Shown piece by piece: positions 8,240-14,289 of a stretch of DNA of 25,042 nucleotides (positions are counted from its first letter, which is position 1; each line of letters begins with the position of its first letter). The notes under the pieces are model-generated. The model was not told where the DNA came from and did no database searches. It saw only the letters and a list, made by a program, of their open reading frames with translations. Made by a program: the position numbers and the translations under genes. The stretch spans positions 1 to 25,042 of the forward strand of contig JBGZHY010000085.1 of assembly GCA_041848045.1 (NCBI GenBank), in the 5' to 3' direction. The DNA comes from CAKAHY01 sp041848045 (GTDB taxonomy: Bacteria; Bacillota; Clostridia; Lachnospirales; Lachnospiraceae).

Positions 8240-8267
8240 TAGACATATCTATTAGTAATATATGGAG
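8224..8267. promoter_or_regulatory. 44-bp near-perfect palindrome, probable PadR operator
   Basis: The two halves are complementary at 20 of 22 positions about a centre between 8245 and 8246. Uninterrupted 15-bp arms are 8224-8238 and 8253-8267; only the pairs 8239/8252 and 8244/8247 mismatch. It covers the -10, the predicted transcription start and part of the padR Shine-Dalgarno (GGAGG, 8264-8268). The left arm lies before the predicted start, so the full hairpin would not form in the RNA, and a DNA operator is the simpler reading. PadR proteins commonly bind such palindromes in their own promoters. Confidence 0.75.
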
Positions 8268-8272
8268 GTACT

Positions 8273-8875
8273 ATGAAATATATACTGCTTGGGCTTTTGA
8301 TGTTCAAACGTTTCACGGTATATGAGTTGAGAACGATACTGTCACAAAACTTTCAGGCCATATGCAGCGACAGTATGGGGAGTATACAGACGGCGCTGAA
8401 AAAGATGTTGGCTGAGGGGCTGATTCTCTGCGAAGAATGTCGTGAGAAGAAGGTTTTAAAGAAATATTACGCGGTGACTGCCGCCGGGAGAGAAGATTTC
8501 ACGAACTGGCTTCGACGCCCCATTCGTATGGAGCAGGCAAAAAATATGGAGCTGGGTAAATTGCTTTTTATGGGTATGGTACCCCATAAGGAGCGAGGGG
8601 AGTTGATCGAAGAAATGCTTGCGGCGCAAAAACGGGAGCTCCTGGATTTGGAAAGAATGTATGCCTTGCAGGCGGCATCTCAAGAAACGGGGGACTTAGA
8701 GGCCTATTATGAGGAAAACGAAGAATATGGGCAGGCCTTGCTTTCCGTTTGCGGAAGCAAAAACCTGAAAAGAAGCATTTTGGATATTCATCGTTATGAG
8801 CTTTTGACCCTGCGCTACCATATGGACATTCTGCGCTTTCATATACAATGGTTTGAAGCCCTGCAAAAGGAATAA
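8273..8875 (+). CDS. PadR-family transcriptional regulator
   Basis: A 200-aa protein with the two-part PadR layout. The N-terminal winged helix (about residues 1-75) begins MKYILLGLL and has the recognition region MGSIQTALKKMLAEGLI and a wing around KKYYAVTAAGRE. It is followed by a mostly helical Vir_act_alpha_C-like dimerisation region (about 90-180). PadR proteins are usually dimeric repressors released by small molecules, and many lie beside the membrane transporter they control. Here there is no transporter; the upstream neighbour is the giant adhesin. Its promoter and start region are buried in a 44-bp palindrome, which implies autoregulation. An 11-mer from that operator also occurs in the adhesin promoter, making the adhesin the best candidate target. 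GGAGG lies four bases before the ATG. The ligand is unknown. Confidence 0.9.
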   Translation: MKYILLGLLMFKRFTVYELRTILSQNFQAICSDSMGSIQTALKKMLAEGLILCEECREKKVLKKYYAVTAAGREDFTNWLRRPIRMEQAKNMELGKLLFMGMVPHKERGELIEEMLAAQKRELLDLERMYALQAASQETGDLEAYYEENEEYGQALLSVCGSKNLKRSILDIHRYELLTLRYHMDILRFHIQWFEALQKE

Positions 8876-8880
8876 GAAAT

Positions 8881-8915
8881 ATCCCGTTTATGCTTGACAA
8901 AGCAGGCGGGATTTA
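8881..8915 (+). terminator. padR terminator interleaved with the infC promoter
   Basis: ATCCCG (8881-8886) pairs with CGGGAT (8907-8912), with an inner TGCTT/AAGCA stem, then TTTA. The -35 of the infC operon (TTGACA, 8894-8899) lies in the hairpin loop region. The T-run is short, so termination may be incomplete. Confidence 0.5.
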
Positions 8916-8922
8916 GTATTAT
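8894..8922 (+). promoter_or_regulatory. Promoter of the infC-rpmI-rplT operon
   Basis: Consensus -35 TTGACA (8894-8899), exact 17-base spacer and -10 TATTAT (8917-8922). Predicted start is near 8929, giving a leader of about 170 bases before infC. Confidence 0.85.
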
Positions 8923-8928
8923 GGCTAA

Positions 8929-9097
8929 GGTTACAAAAAGAAAGAAGGTTCGCCTCACCTTGACACAGCGGTGCTCCGGGTTCATAGTTTTTACACTGCA
9001 TAGGTGTAATTTCTTTTGGCGGATAGTTTTCTATCGGCTTTTTTTATTTGAAAAAAGTAAAATGGTTGATAAACATATGTTTAGGAGGTGTAAAACA
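8929..9097 (+). promoter_or_regulatory. infC operon leader, L20-leader-like attenuator
   Basis: The leader carries several small stems: AAGGT/ACCTT (8945-8949 with 8957-8961) and TTACAC/GTGTAA (8991-8996 with 9004-9009). It ends in an intrinsic terminator, a 9-bp stem with one mismatch (9018-9026 with 9031-9039) followed by a run of seven Ts (9039-9045). A promoter, structured leader and terminator placed before infC match the known L20 leader of Bacillus-type infC-rpmI-rplT operons, where excess ribosomal protein L20 binds the leader and causes premature termination. I infer the same here from position and architecture; I did not match it to a covariance model. Confidence 0.65.
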
Positions 9098-9607
9098 ATT
9101 AGCGAGCAATTGATTAACGAACAAATCAGAGCGAAAGAGGTTCGTCTGATAGGAGAAGACAGCGAGCAGCTTGGAGTGGTTTCTATTACCGAGGCTTTGG
9201 AAAGGGCAAACGAAGCGGGTCTGGATTTGGTCTTGATTGCCCCGACGGCAAAGCCGCCGGTGTGTAAGATTATCGATTACGGTAAGTATCGTTATGAGCT
9301 TATCAGACGTGATAAGGAAGCAAAGAAAAAGCAAAAAGTAATAGAAGTAAAAGAAGTTCGTTTATCTCCGAATATTGACACCAATGATCTCAACACGAAG
9401 GTAAGCTCTGCCCGAAAATTCCTTGAAAAAGGCAATAAGGTAAAGGTTACGCTTCGATTCAGGGGAAGAGAAATGACGCGTATGCAGAGCTCCAAGTATA
9501 TTTTGGATGATTTTGCGGAAGCGCTGTCCGATGTGGCGCTTATTGATAAGCCGTCCAAAGCGGAAGGAAGAAACCTGATTATGTTTTTATCAGCCAAAAA
9601 GTCTTAA
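9098..9607 (+). CDS. infC: Translation initiation factor IF-3 with AUU start
   Basis: IF-3 binds the 30S subunit, prevents premature 50S joining and proofreads start codon and initiator tRNA. From the chosen start the protein is 169 aa, normal for the family: an N-domain (ISEQLINEQIRAKEVRLIGED), a Lys-rich linker (RDKEAKKKQKVIEVKEVRLS) and a C-domain (GNKVKVTLRFRGREM). The start is ATT at 9098, seven bases after the strong Shine-Dalgarno AGGAGGTG (9083-9090). The ATG codons in this frame at 9062 and 9077 lie before that site and would add an unrelated N-terminus. Use of AUU or another poor start codon is a known infC trait: IF-3 discriminates against it and so represses its own translation. 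First gene of infC-rpmI-rplT. Confidence 0.95.
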   Translation: MSEQLINEQIRAKEVRLIGEDSEQLGVVSITEALERANEAGLDLVLIAPTAKPPVCKIIDYGKYRYELIRRDKEAKKKQKVIEVKEVRLSPNIDTNDLNTKVSSARKFLEKGNKVKVTLRFRGREMTRMQSSKYILDDFAEALSDVALIDKPSKAEGRNLIMFLSAKKS

Positions 9608-9637
9608 ACTGAAGATATTATTTAAGGAGGAACAATC

Positions 9638-9835
9638 ATGCCTAAGTTAAAAACAAGCAAAGCCGCAGCAAAGCGCTTCAAAAAGACGGGAACGGGTAAA
9701 TTGGTAAGAAACAAGGCTTACAAATCTCACATCTTAACTAAGAAGTCAACAAAGAGAAAGAGAAATCTTAGAAAAGATATTGTAACAGATGCAACAAACG
9801 CACAGGTAATGAAGAAGATTTTACCATATCTGTAA
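9638..9835 (+). CDS. rpmI: 50S ribosomal protein bL35
   Basis: A 65-aa, strongly basic protein beginning MPKLKTSKAAAKRFKKTG and containing KSHILTKKSTKRKRNLRK, both diagnostic of bL35, a small structural component of the large ribosomal subunit. Length is typical (64-66 aa). AAGGAGG lies 9 bases before the ATG. It is the middle gene of infC-rpmI-rplT, 30 bases after infC and 26 before rplT, so it shares the upstream promoter and leader attenuator. Confidence 0.97.
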   Translation: MPKLKTSKAAAKRFKKTGTGKLVRNKAYKSHILTKKSTKRKRNLRKDIVTDATNAQVMKKILPYL

Positions 9836-9861
9836 GACGAAGTTAAGAAGGAGGAAGTGAA

Positions 9862-10218
9862 ATGGCAAGAGTAAAAGGCGGAATGAACGCCAGAAGAAAG
9901 CATAATAAAGTTCTGAAGTTAGCGAAAGGCTATCGTGGAGCTCGTTCAAAACAATATAGAATTGCAAAACAGTCCGTAATGAGAGCATTGGCAAGTGCTT
10001 ATGCCGGAAGAAAGCAGAAGAAAAGACAGTTCAGACAGTTGTGGATTGCACGTATCAATGCGGCGGCAAGATTAAACGGTTTGTCTTATTCCAGATTTAT
10101 GTACGGATTGAAGCTGGCAGGCGTAGAGATGAACAGAAAGATTCTGGCAGAGCTGGCTGTGAATGATGCGGCGGCGTTTACCAGTCTGGCGAACACGGCA
10201 AAGGCAAAGCTGGCATAA
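9862..10218 (+). CDS. rplT: 50S ribosomal protein bL20
   Basis: A 118-aa basic protein starting MARVKGGMNARRKHNKV, with GYRGARSKQYR and RQLWIARINAAARLNGLSYSRFM, all hallmarks of bL20. It binds 23S rRNA early in 50S assembly and is the known autoregulator of this operon in Bacillus, acting on the leader RNA before infC. Full length for the family. GAAGGAGG lies upstream of the ATG. Last gene of the operon, closed by the hairpin at 10241-10281. Confidence 0.97.
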   Translation: MARVKGGMNARRKHNKVLKLAKGYRGARSKQYRIAKQSVMRALASAYAGRKQKKRQFRQLWIARINAAARLNGLSYSRFMYGLKLAGVEMNRKILAELAVNDAAAFTSLANTAKAKLA

Positions 10219-10240
10219 TAAATGAAAATCAAAATACAAG

Positions 10241-10281
10241 ACTTCCTTTGACAAGGGTTTCATGTTAAAGGAAGTTTTTTT
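10241..10281 (+). terminator. Rho-independent terminator after rplT
   Basis: ACTTCCTTT (10241-10249) and AAAGGAAGT (10267-10275) form a perfect 9-bp stem with a 17-base loop, followed by seven Ts. Confidence 0.9.
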
Positions 10282-10304
10282 GTTGCGTTTAGCCTTGTCC
10301 GTGC

Positions 10305-10333
10305 TTGACTTACATCTTTGATAGTGATAGTAT
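10305..10333 (+). promoter_or_regulatory. guaB promoter
   Basis: TTGACT (10305-10310), 17-base spacer and TAGTAT (10328-10333). Predicted start near 10340 leaves a leader of only about 40 bases, too short for a purine or PRPP riboswitch. Confidence 0.7.
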
Positions 10334-10379
10334 TTATCATTACAAATCAGGATTTTTTATGACGAATGCAGGAGGAGAG

Positions 10380-11834
10380 ATGGCTAAGATAATTTATGAA
10401 GGAATAACCTTTGACGATGTGCTTTTACAGCCGGCATATTCCAATGTGATCGGAAATCAGATTGATATCAGCACGTATTTGACCAGAAAAATCAAGCTGA
10501 ATATTCCGTTGATGAGCGCGGGTATGGATACGGTGACGGAGCACCGCATGGCGATTGCGATTGCCAGACAGGGAGGCATCGGTATTATCCATAAAAATAT
10601 GAGCATAGAGGAGCAGGCTTCGGAGGTAGATAAGGTAAAACGTTCGGAGAACGGCGTTATTACGGATCCTTTTTTTCTTTCTCCTGACCACACTTTAAAG
10701 GACGCGGACGAGTTGATGGGGAGGTTTCGCATTTCCGGAGTGCCGATTACCATCGGAAGCAAGTTGGTGGGCATCATTACCAACCGGGATCTGAAATTTG
10801 AGGAAGATTTCACCAAGAAGATTTCCGAGTGCATGACTAAGGACAATCTGGTAACCGCTCTGGAAGGCACTACTTTGGATGAAGCTAAGAAAATATTGGC
10901 AAGAGCAAGGGTTGAGAAGCTGCCGATTGTAGACAAAGAGGGCAATTTAAAGGGGCTGATTACCATTAAAGATATCGAAAAGCAGATTAAGTATCCAAAT
11001 TCTGCAAAGGATGAGCACGGCAGACTGCTCTGCGGCGCCGCATTGGGGATTACGGCGGACATTTTGGAGCGCTGTGAAGCTTTGGTAAAGGCGAAGGTAG
11101 ATGTGGTGGTTCTGGACTCGGCGCACGGACATTCCGAGAATGTACTTCGTTCCGTTCGTATGGTTAAGGAGGCATATCCGGATTTGCAGGTGGTTGCCGG
11201 TAATGTGGCAACGGCAGAGGCGACAAAGGCTCTGATTGAAGCGGGGGTAGACTGTGTGAAGGTAGGCATAGGGCCGGGCTCCATCTGCACCACAAGAGTG
11301 GTGGCAGGCATCGGTGTTCCACAGATTTCCGCCATTATGAACTGCTACGAGGTGGCGAAGGAGTACGGTATTCCGATTATTGCGGACGGCGGAATCAAAT
11401 ACTCCGGTGATGTGACGAAAGCGCTGGCGGCGGGCGGCAATGTCTGTATGATGGGTTCTATTTTTGCAGGCTGTGACGAGGCTCCGGGAGAGTTTGAGCT
11501 TTTCCAGGGAAGAAAGTATAAGGTTTACCGCGGCATGGGCTCTCTGGCTGCCATGGAGAAGGGCAGTAAAGACAGGTATTTTCAGGCGGATGCCAAAAAA
11601 TTGGTTCCGGAAGGCGTAGAGGGCAGAGTGGCTTATAAAGGACATCTGGAGGATACGGTATATCAGCTTCTGGGCGGATTGCGCTCCGGTATGGGATATT
11701 GCGGCGCAAAGGATATTCCGACCCTGCAGGAACAGGCGGAATTTATCAAGATAACCAGTGCGGCGCTGAAAGAGAGCCATCCGCATGATATTCATATTAC
11801 CAAAGAGGCGCCGAACTATTCAACGGAAACCTAG
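10380..11834 (+). CDS. guaB: IMP dehydrogenase
   Basis: Catalyses the NAD-dependent oxidation of IMP to XMP, the committed step of GMP synthesis. The 484-aa protein has the usual architecture. A TIM barrel begins YEGITFDDVLLQPAYS and is interrupted by a CBS pair (about 94-200). The catalytic loop is GIGPGSICTTR with Cys303. The active-site flap is YRGMGSLAAM followed by SKDRYFQ. The IMP phosphate loop is IADGGIKYSGD. The C-terminus has GGLRSGMGYCGA. The start is the ATG at 10380, after GGAGGAGA; an upstream extension to 10305 would begin inside the -35 element. Monocistronic, with its own promoter and terminator. In Gram-positives guaB often responds to CodY or purine signals, but no clear operator is visible here. 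Confidence 0.97.
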   Translation: MAKIIYEGITFDDVLLQPAYSNVIGNQIDISTYLTRKIKLNIPLMSAGMDTVTEHRMAIAIARQGGIGIIHKNMSIEEQASEVDKVKRSENGVITDPFFLSPDHTLKDADELMGRFRISGVPITIGSKLVGIITNRDLKFEEDFTKKISECMTKDNLVTALEGTTLDEAKKILARARVEKLPIVDKEGNLKGLITIKDIEKQIKYPNSAKDEHGRLLCGAALGITADILERCEALVKAKVDVVVLDSAHGHSENVLRSVRMVKEAYPDLQVVAGNVATAEATKALIEAGVDCVKVGIGPGSICTTRVVAGIGVPQISAIMNCYEVAKEYGIPIIADGGIKYSGDVTKALAAGGNVCMMGSIFAGCDEAPGEFELFQGRKYKVYRGMGSLAAMEKGSKDRYFQADAKKLVPEGVEGRVAYKGHLEDTVYQLLGGLRSGMGYCGAKDIPTLQEQAEFIKITSAALKESHPHDIHITKEAPNYSTET

Positions 11835-11846
11835 AACAGGCGATAT

Positions 11847-11884
11847 AAAAAGGGATTTTCTCCGGGTGAGAAGTCCCTTTTTTG
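11847..11884. terminator. Bidirectional terminator between guaB and tRNA-Thr
   Basis: AAAAAGGGA and TTTCTC pair with GAGAA and TCCCTTTTTT around the loop CCGGG. The A-run on one side and T-run on the other allow termination of both guaB (+) and the convergent tRNA transcript (-). Confidence 0.88.
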
Positions 11885-11936
11885 TATACAGATTGCGAGA
11901 GAAGGAAGAAGTTCTTTGATTTTCGACAACAAAAAA

Positions 11937-12009
11937 AGCTCATGGCCGGACTCGAACCGGCGACCTACTCATTACGAATGAGTTGCGCTACCAACTGCGC
12001 CACATAAGC
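11937..12009 (-). tRNA. tRNA-Thr (anticodon CGU)
   Basis: On the minus strand a complete cloverleaf can be folded. The acceptor stem pairs GCTTATG with CATGAGC (one G-T pair). There is a D-arm GGCGC/GCGC region, an anticodon stem ACTCA/TGAGT with loop TTCGTAA (anticodon CGT at 11974-11976, reading ACG), and a T-arm CCGG TTCGAGT CCGG. The discriminator base is T (11937). CCA is not encoded, so it must be added by tRNA nucleotidyltransferase. A run of T follows directly on the transcribed strand. It stands alone, not in a tRNA cluster. Confidence 0.95.
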
Positions 12010-12020
12010 GATACTGAAAT

Positions 12021-12049
12021 ATTATATGCGTAGGGCGGCAAAAAGTCAA
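12021..12049 (-). promoter_or_regulatory. tRNA-Thr promoter
   Basis: On the minus strand: TTGACT (12049-12044), exact 17-base spacer and TATAAT (12026-12021), with transcription starting a few bases before the tRNA. One mismatch from consensus, as expected for a stable-RNA promoter. Confidence 0.88.
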
Positions 12050-12096
12050 GGTTTTTGTGTTTATAATAATTTTATCGTTTTTTCAAGTTTATATCA

Positions 12097-12125
12097 TTGT
12101 TATGCGGGAAATAAGGTGCTATAGT
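12097..12125 (+). promoter_or_regulatory. Promoter of the P-loop-like gene pair
   Basis: TTGTTA (12097-12102), 17-base spacer and TATAGT (12120-12125), about 40 bases before the first ATG. Divergent from the tRNA promoter. The AT-rich stretch 12050-12096 between them shows nothing else I can name. Confidence 0.6.
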
Positions 12126-12167
12126 AAAGATAATCTGATTTCTGAATGTTAAACTTTTCCAAAATTC

Positions 12168-12782
12168 ATGTTTAATCAAACGACCATGTTCAATATACGA
12201 AGTTCTCATGTCAAAGATGGAGCCAGACATATTGCTTTTGCGGGAATTTGCGCACATATAGGAACCAGTACGCAGGCCTTGCAGCTTCTTTTATATCTGC
12301 AAAACACGGGGAGGAGCGCCTGTTATGTGGAGTTCAACAGCAGCGGTTTTTTGTCCGCTCTGCAGAGCCTGTATGCCGATTTACACCGAAGGGAAAGGGA
12401 CGGGCGGCTGTATTACCGTAATATTGCTTTTTATCGGGCGGAGGATTATTACAGGCTGGGAAGCCTGCCCTATGATTATGTGATACGGGATTATGGGGTG
12501 TATGCCGGAGAAGGCTTTGCCCGCTACTCCTTTTTGGAACAGGACTGTCAATGTCTGGTGTGCGGCTCCAAAGCCAATGAAATTTTTGCTCTGGAAAAGG
12601 TCTTGAGAGATAAAGGGAAGGATTTTTTCTATATCTTCAGTTTTGTGCCTTATGACGAGAGGGATGTCCTGCGGAATCTTTTGGGAGAAGCGGGCAAACG
12701 GGTGTTTTTTGCGCCTCTGTGGACGGATATGTTTTCTTATGACGAAAGCAATATGAATTATAAATTGATGTTGGGTTTGTAA
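12168..12782 (+). CDS. P-loop-like protein with degenerate Walker A (unknown function)
   Basis: A 204-aa protein I do not recognise as a named family. Residues 21-57 (IAFAGICAHIGTSTQALQLL, then SACYVEFN) look like the first strand, P-loop, helix and second strand of a MinD/ParA/SIMIBI ATPase. However, the loop reads G-x5-G-T-S: the Walker lysine is Thr33, and no signature lysine of the deviant Walker A is present, so ATP hydrolysis is doubtful. The rest has DYVIRDYGVY (about 101-112) at the place of a Walker B-like strand, and CLVCGSKANEI and FYIFSFVPYDERD as further alpha/beta elements. Comparable degenerate members exist among TadZ/CpaE-type proteins, but no Tad genes are nearby. The first ATG lacks a clear Shine-Dalgarno, so the start (12168 or 12186) is uncertain. 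It lies one base before the next gene. Confidence 0.7.
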   Translation: MFNQTTMFNIRSSHVKDGARHIAFAGICAHIGTSTQALQLLLYLQNTGRSACYVEFNSSGFLSALQSLYADLHRRERDGRLYYRNIAFYRAEDYYRLGSLPYDYVIRDYGVYAGEGFARYSFLEQDCQCLVCGSKANEIFALEKVLRDKGKDFFYIFSFVPYDERDVLRNLLGEAGKRVFFAPLWTDMFSYDESNMNYKLMLGL

Positions 12783-12783
12783 A

Positions 12784-13011
12784 ATGGGGAAGAAGTATAG
12801 AAATAGTCTTTTTGCCGAGGAGGAAAAGGTGCAGGAAAAGCCTCAAGGGCAGGAATCCGGTCTTGCTTTTATGTGGCGTACGGTGTGCAACGCCCTGCTT
12901 TTAAGCCTGGCCTGCATCGGGCTTTTGGCTGTCGTCTATCCCGGAACCCGGCGCCTGCTGTTGGAGCTTTTATGGCAGCTGTGGCAGGAATTTCGGGTTT
13001 TATGGCAATAG
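12784..13011 (+). CDS. Small single-TM protein, partner of the P-loop-like gene
   Basis: A 75-aa protein with a charged N-terminal third (MGKKYRNSLFAEEEKVQEKP), one hydrophobic segment (about residues 36-53, ALLLSLACIGLLAVVYPG) and an amphipathic Trp/Leu-rich tail (LLELLWQLWQEFRVLWQ) that may lie on the membrane. It has no cleavable signal and no recognised domain. The ATG is one base after the preceding stop, so the two are almost certainly co-translated. It could serve as a membrane anchor for the P-loop-like protein. That role is inference from order and topology only. Confidence 0.65.
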   Translation: MGKKYRNSLFAEEEKVQEKPQGQESGLAFMWRTVCNALLLSLACIGLLAVVYPGTRRLLLELLWQLWQEFRVLWQ

Positions 13012-13035
13012 AGGCGGAGCTAAAACAAAAAAATA

Positions 13036-13069
13036 CATAGATATTCCGTAAAATATTCTATGGTTTTCC
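13036..13069 (+). terminator. Possible terminator before galE
   Basis: CATAGATATT (13036-13045) and AATATTCTATG (13052-13062) form an AT-rich stem with one bulge, followed by GTTTTCC. Weak by composition. Confidence 0.35.
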
Positions 13070-13120
13070 CCCTGCTTTTTTGATAGAATAAAGAGGATTT
13101 TAAATGATAGGAGGTAGGGT

Positions 13121-14140
13121 ATGGCTATTCTTGTAACGGGCGGAGCGGGCTTTATAGGAAGCCACACCTGCATTGAACTGATGCAGGCAGGTTATGATGT
13201 GGTGGTGATGGATAATTTGGTAAACTCCAGTGAAAAATCTTTGGAAAGGGTTGCCCAAATCGTCGGAAAAAAGGTGCCTTTCTATAAGGCGGACTGTCTG
13301 GATAAGCAGGCTTTGTGTGAAATTTTTGAAAAGGAAAACATAGAGGCGGTGATTCATTTTGCGGGTCTGAAGGCAGTGGGTGAATCGGTATACAAGCCTT
13401 TGGAATATTACCATAACAATATTACGGGAACCTTGATTTTGTGCGAAGTTATGCGCAGCTACGGCTGTAAGAAGCTTGTGTTTTCTTCCAGTGCCACGGT
13501 ATACGGTACGCCGGCCTTTGTGCCGATTACGGAGGAGTGTCCGAAGGGGGAAGTAACCAATCCTTACGGCTGGACCAAATCTATGTTGGAGCAGATTTTG
13601 ACGGATTTGCATACTTCGGATGCGGAGTGGAAGATTACTTTGCTGCGTTACTTCAATCCGATAGGCGCTCATGAGTCCGGCTTAATCGGTGAGGATCCGA
13701 AGGGTATCCCGAACAATCTCCTGCCTTACGTGACCCAGGTGGCGGTAGGAAAGCTGGAGCAGCTGAGCGTATTCGGCGATGATTACGATACGCCGGACGG
13801 AACGGGAGTCAGAGATTACATCCATGTGCTCGACTTGGCAAACGGTCATGTGAAGGCGCTGGATAAGCTTTTAAAGGATCAGACGGAAGTGAAGATTTAC
13901 AACCTGGGTACCGGTATCGGTTATTCCGTTTTGGATGTGGTAAAGGCTTTTGAGAAAGCGAACGGCGTCAAGGTGAATTATGCCATTAAGGAAAGAAGAG
14001 CAGGGGACGTTGCGCAGTGTTACAGCGATGCGGGCAAGGCGGAAAGAGAGCTTGGCTGGAAGGCACAAAGGGATTTGGAAACCATGTGCAAGGATGCCTG
14101 GAGATGGCAAAAAAACAATCCTGAGGGATTCGGCGTATAA
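13121..14140 (+). CDS. galE: UDP-glucose 4-epimerase
   Basis: Interconverts UDP-glucose and UDP-galactose with tightly bound NAD, in the Leloir pathway and in supply of UDP-Gal for surface glycans. The 339-aa extended SDR has TGGAGFIGSH (GxxGxxG at residues 7-13), the Asp31-Asn32 pair after the second strand, and catalytic Ser124 (FSSSATVYG), Tyr149 and Lys153 (NPYGWTK). These are at the same numbers as in E. coli GalE. The NNITGTL and LRYFNPIGAH segments are also typical. AGGAGG lies upstream of the ATG. It is not beside galT, which lies 7 kb downstream in another unit. A weak TAGAAT (13084-13089) may be its -10. Confidence 0.96.
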   Translation: MAILVTGGAGFIGSHTCIELMQAGYDVVVMDNLVNSSEKSLERVAQIVGKKVPFYKADCLDKQALCEIFEKENIEAVIHFAGLKAVGESVYKPLEYYHNNITGTLILCEVMRSYGCKKLVFSSSATVYGTPAFVPITEECPKGEVTNPYGWTKSMLEQILTDLHTSDAEWKITLLRYFNPIGAHESGLIGEDPKGIPNNLLPYVTQVAVGKLEQLSVFGDDYDTPDGTGVRDYIHVLDLANGHVKALDKLLKDQTEVKIYNLGTGIGYSVLDVVKAFEKANGVKVNYAIKERRAGDVAQCYSDAGKAERELGWKAQRDLETMCKDAWRWQKNNPEGFGV

Positions 14141-14289
14141 CAAAGCATAAAGCGGGAGAGGATGCGGGGCGGCTTTAAAAGCCCCGTATGCCCGGCTTGA
14201 TCAAAAATTCTTATTTATCTGAAGATTCATTTATTTATCTGCATATTCTTTTTTACACCATATTTGAAAAATATAAGAAAGGAACCTTT

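Noticed and set aside
8894..9097. Longer IF-3 reading frame starting upstream of 9098
   Set aside because: The extra residues are translated leader and attenuator sequence. The strong Shine-Dalgarno is placed for ATT at 9098.
10305..10379. Upstream extension of guaB
   Set aside because: It would begin inside the -35 element, while ATG 10380 has GGAGGAGA and gives the normal family length.
10334..10379. Purine or PRPP riboswitch before guaB
   Set aside because: The predicted leader is only about 40 bases and shows no conserved aptamer elements.
14165..14186. CGGGGC/GCCCCG hairpin after galE as a terminator
   Set aside because: A 6-bp stem is present and competes with GGCTTT/AAAGCC, but no T-run follows, so intrinsic termination is not supported.
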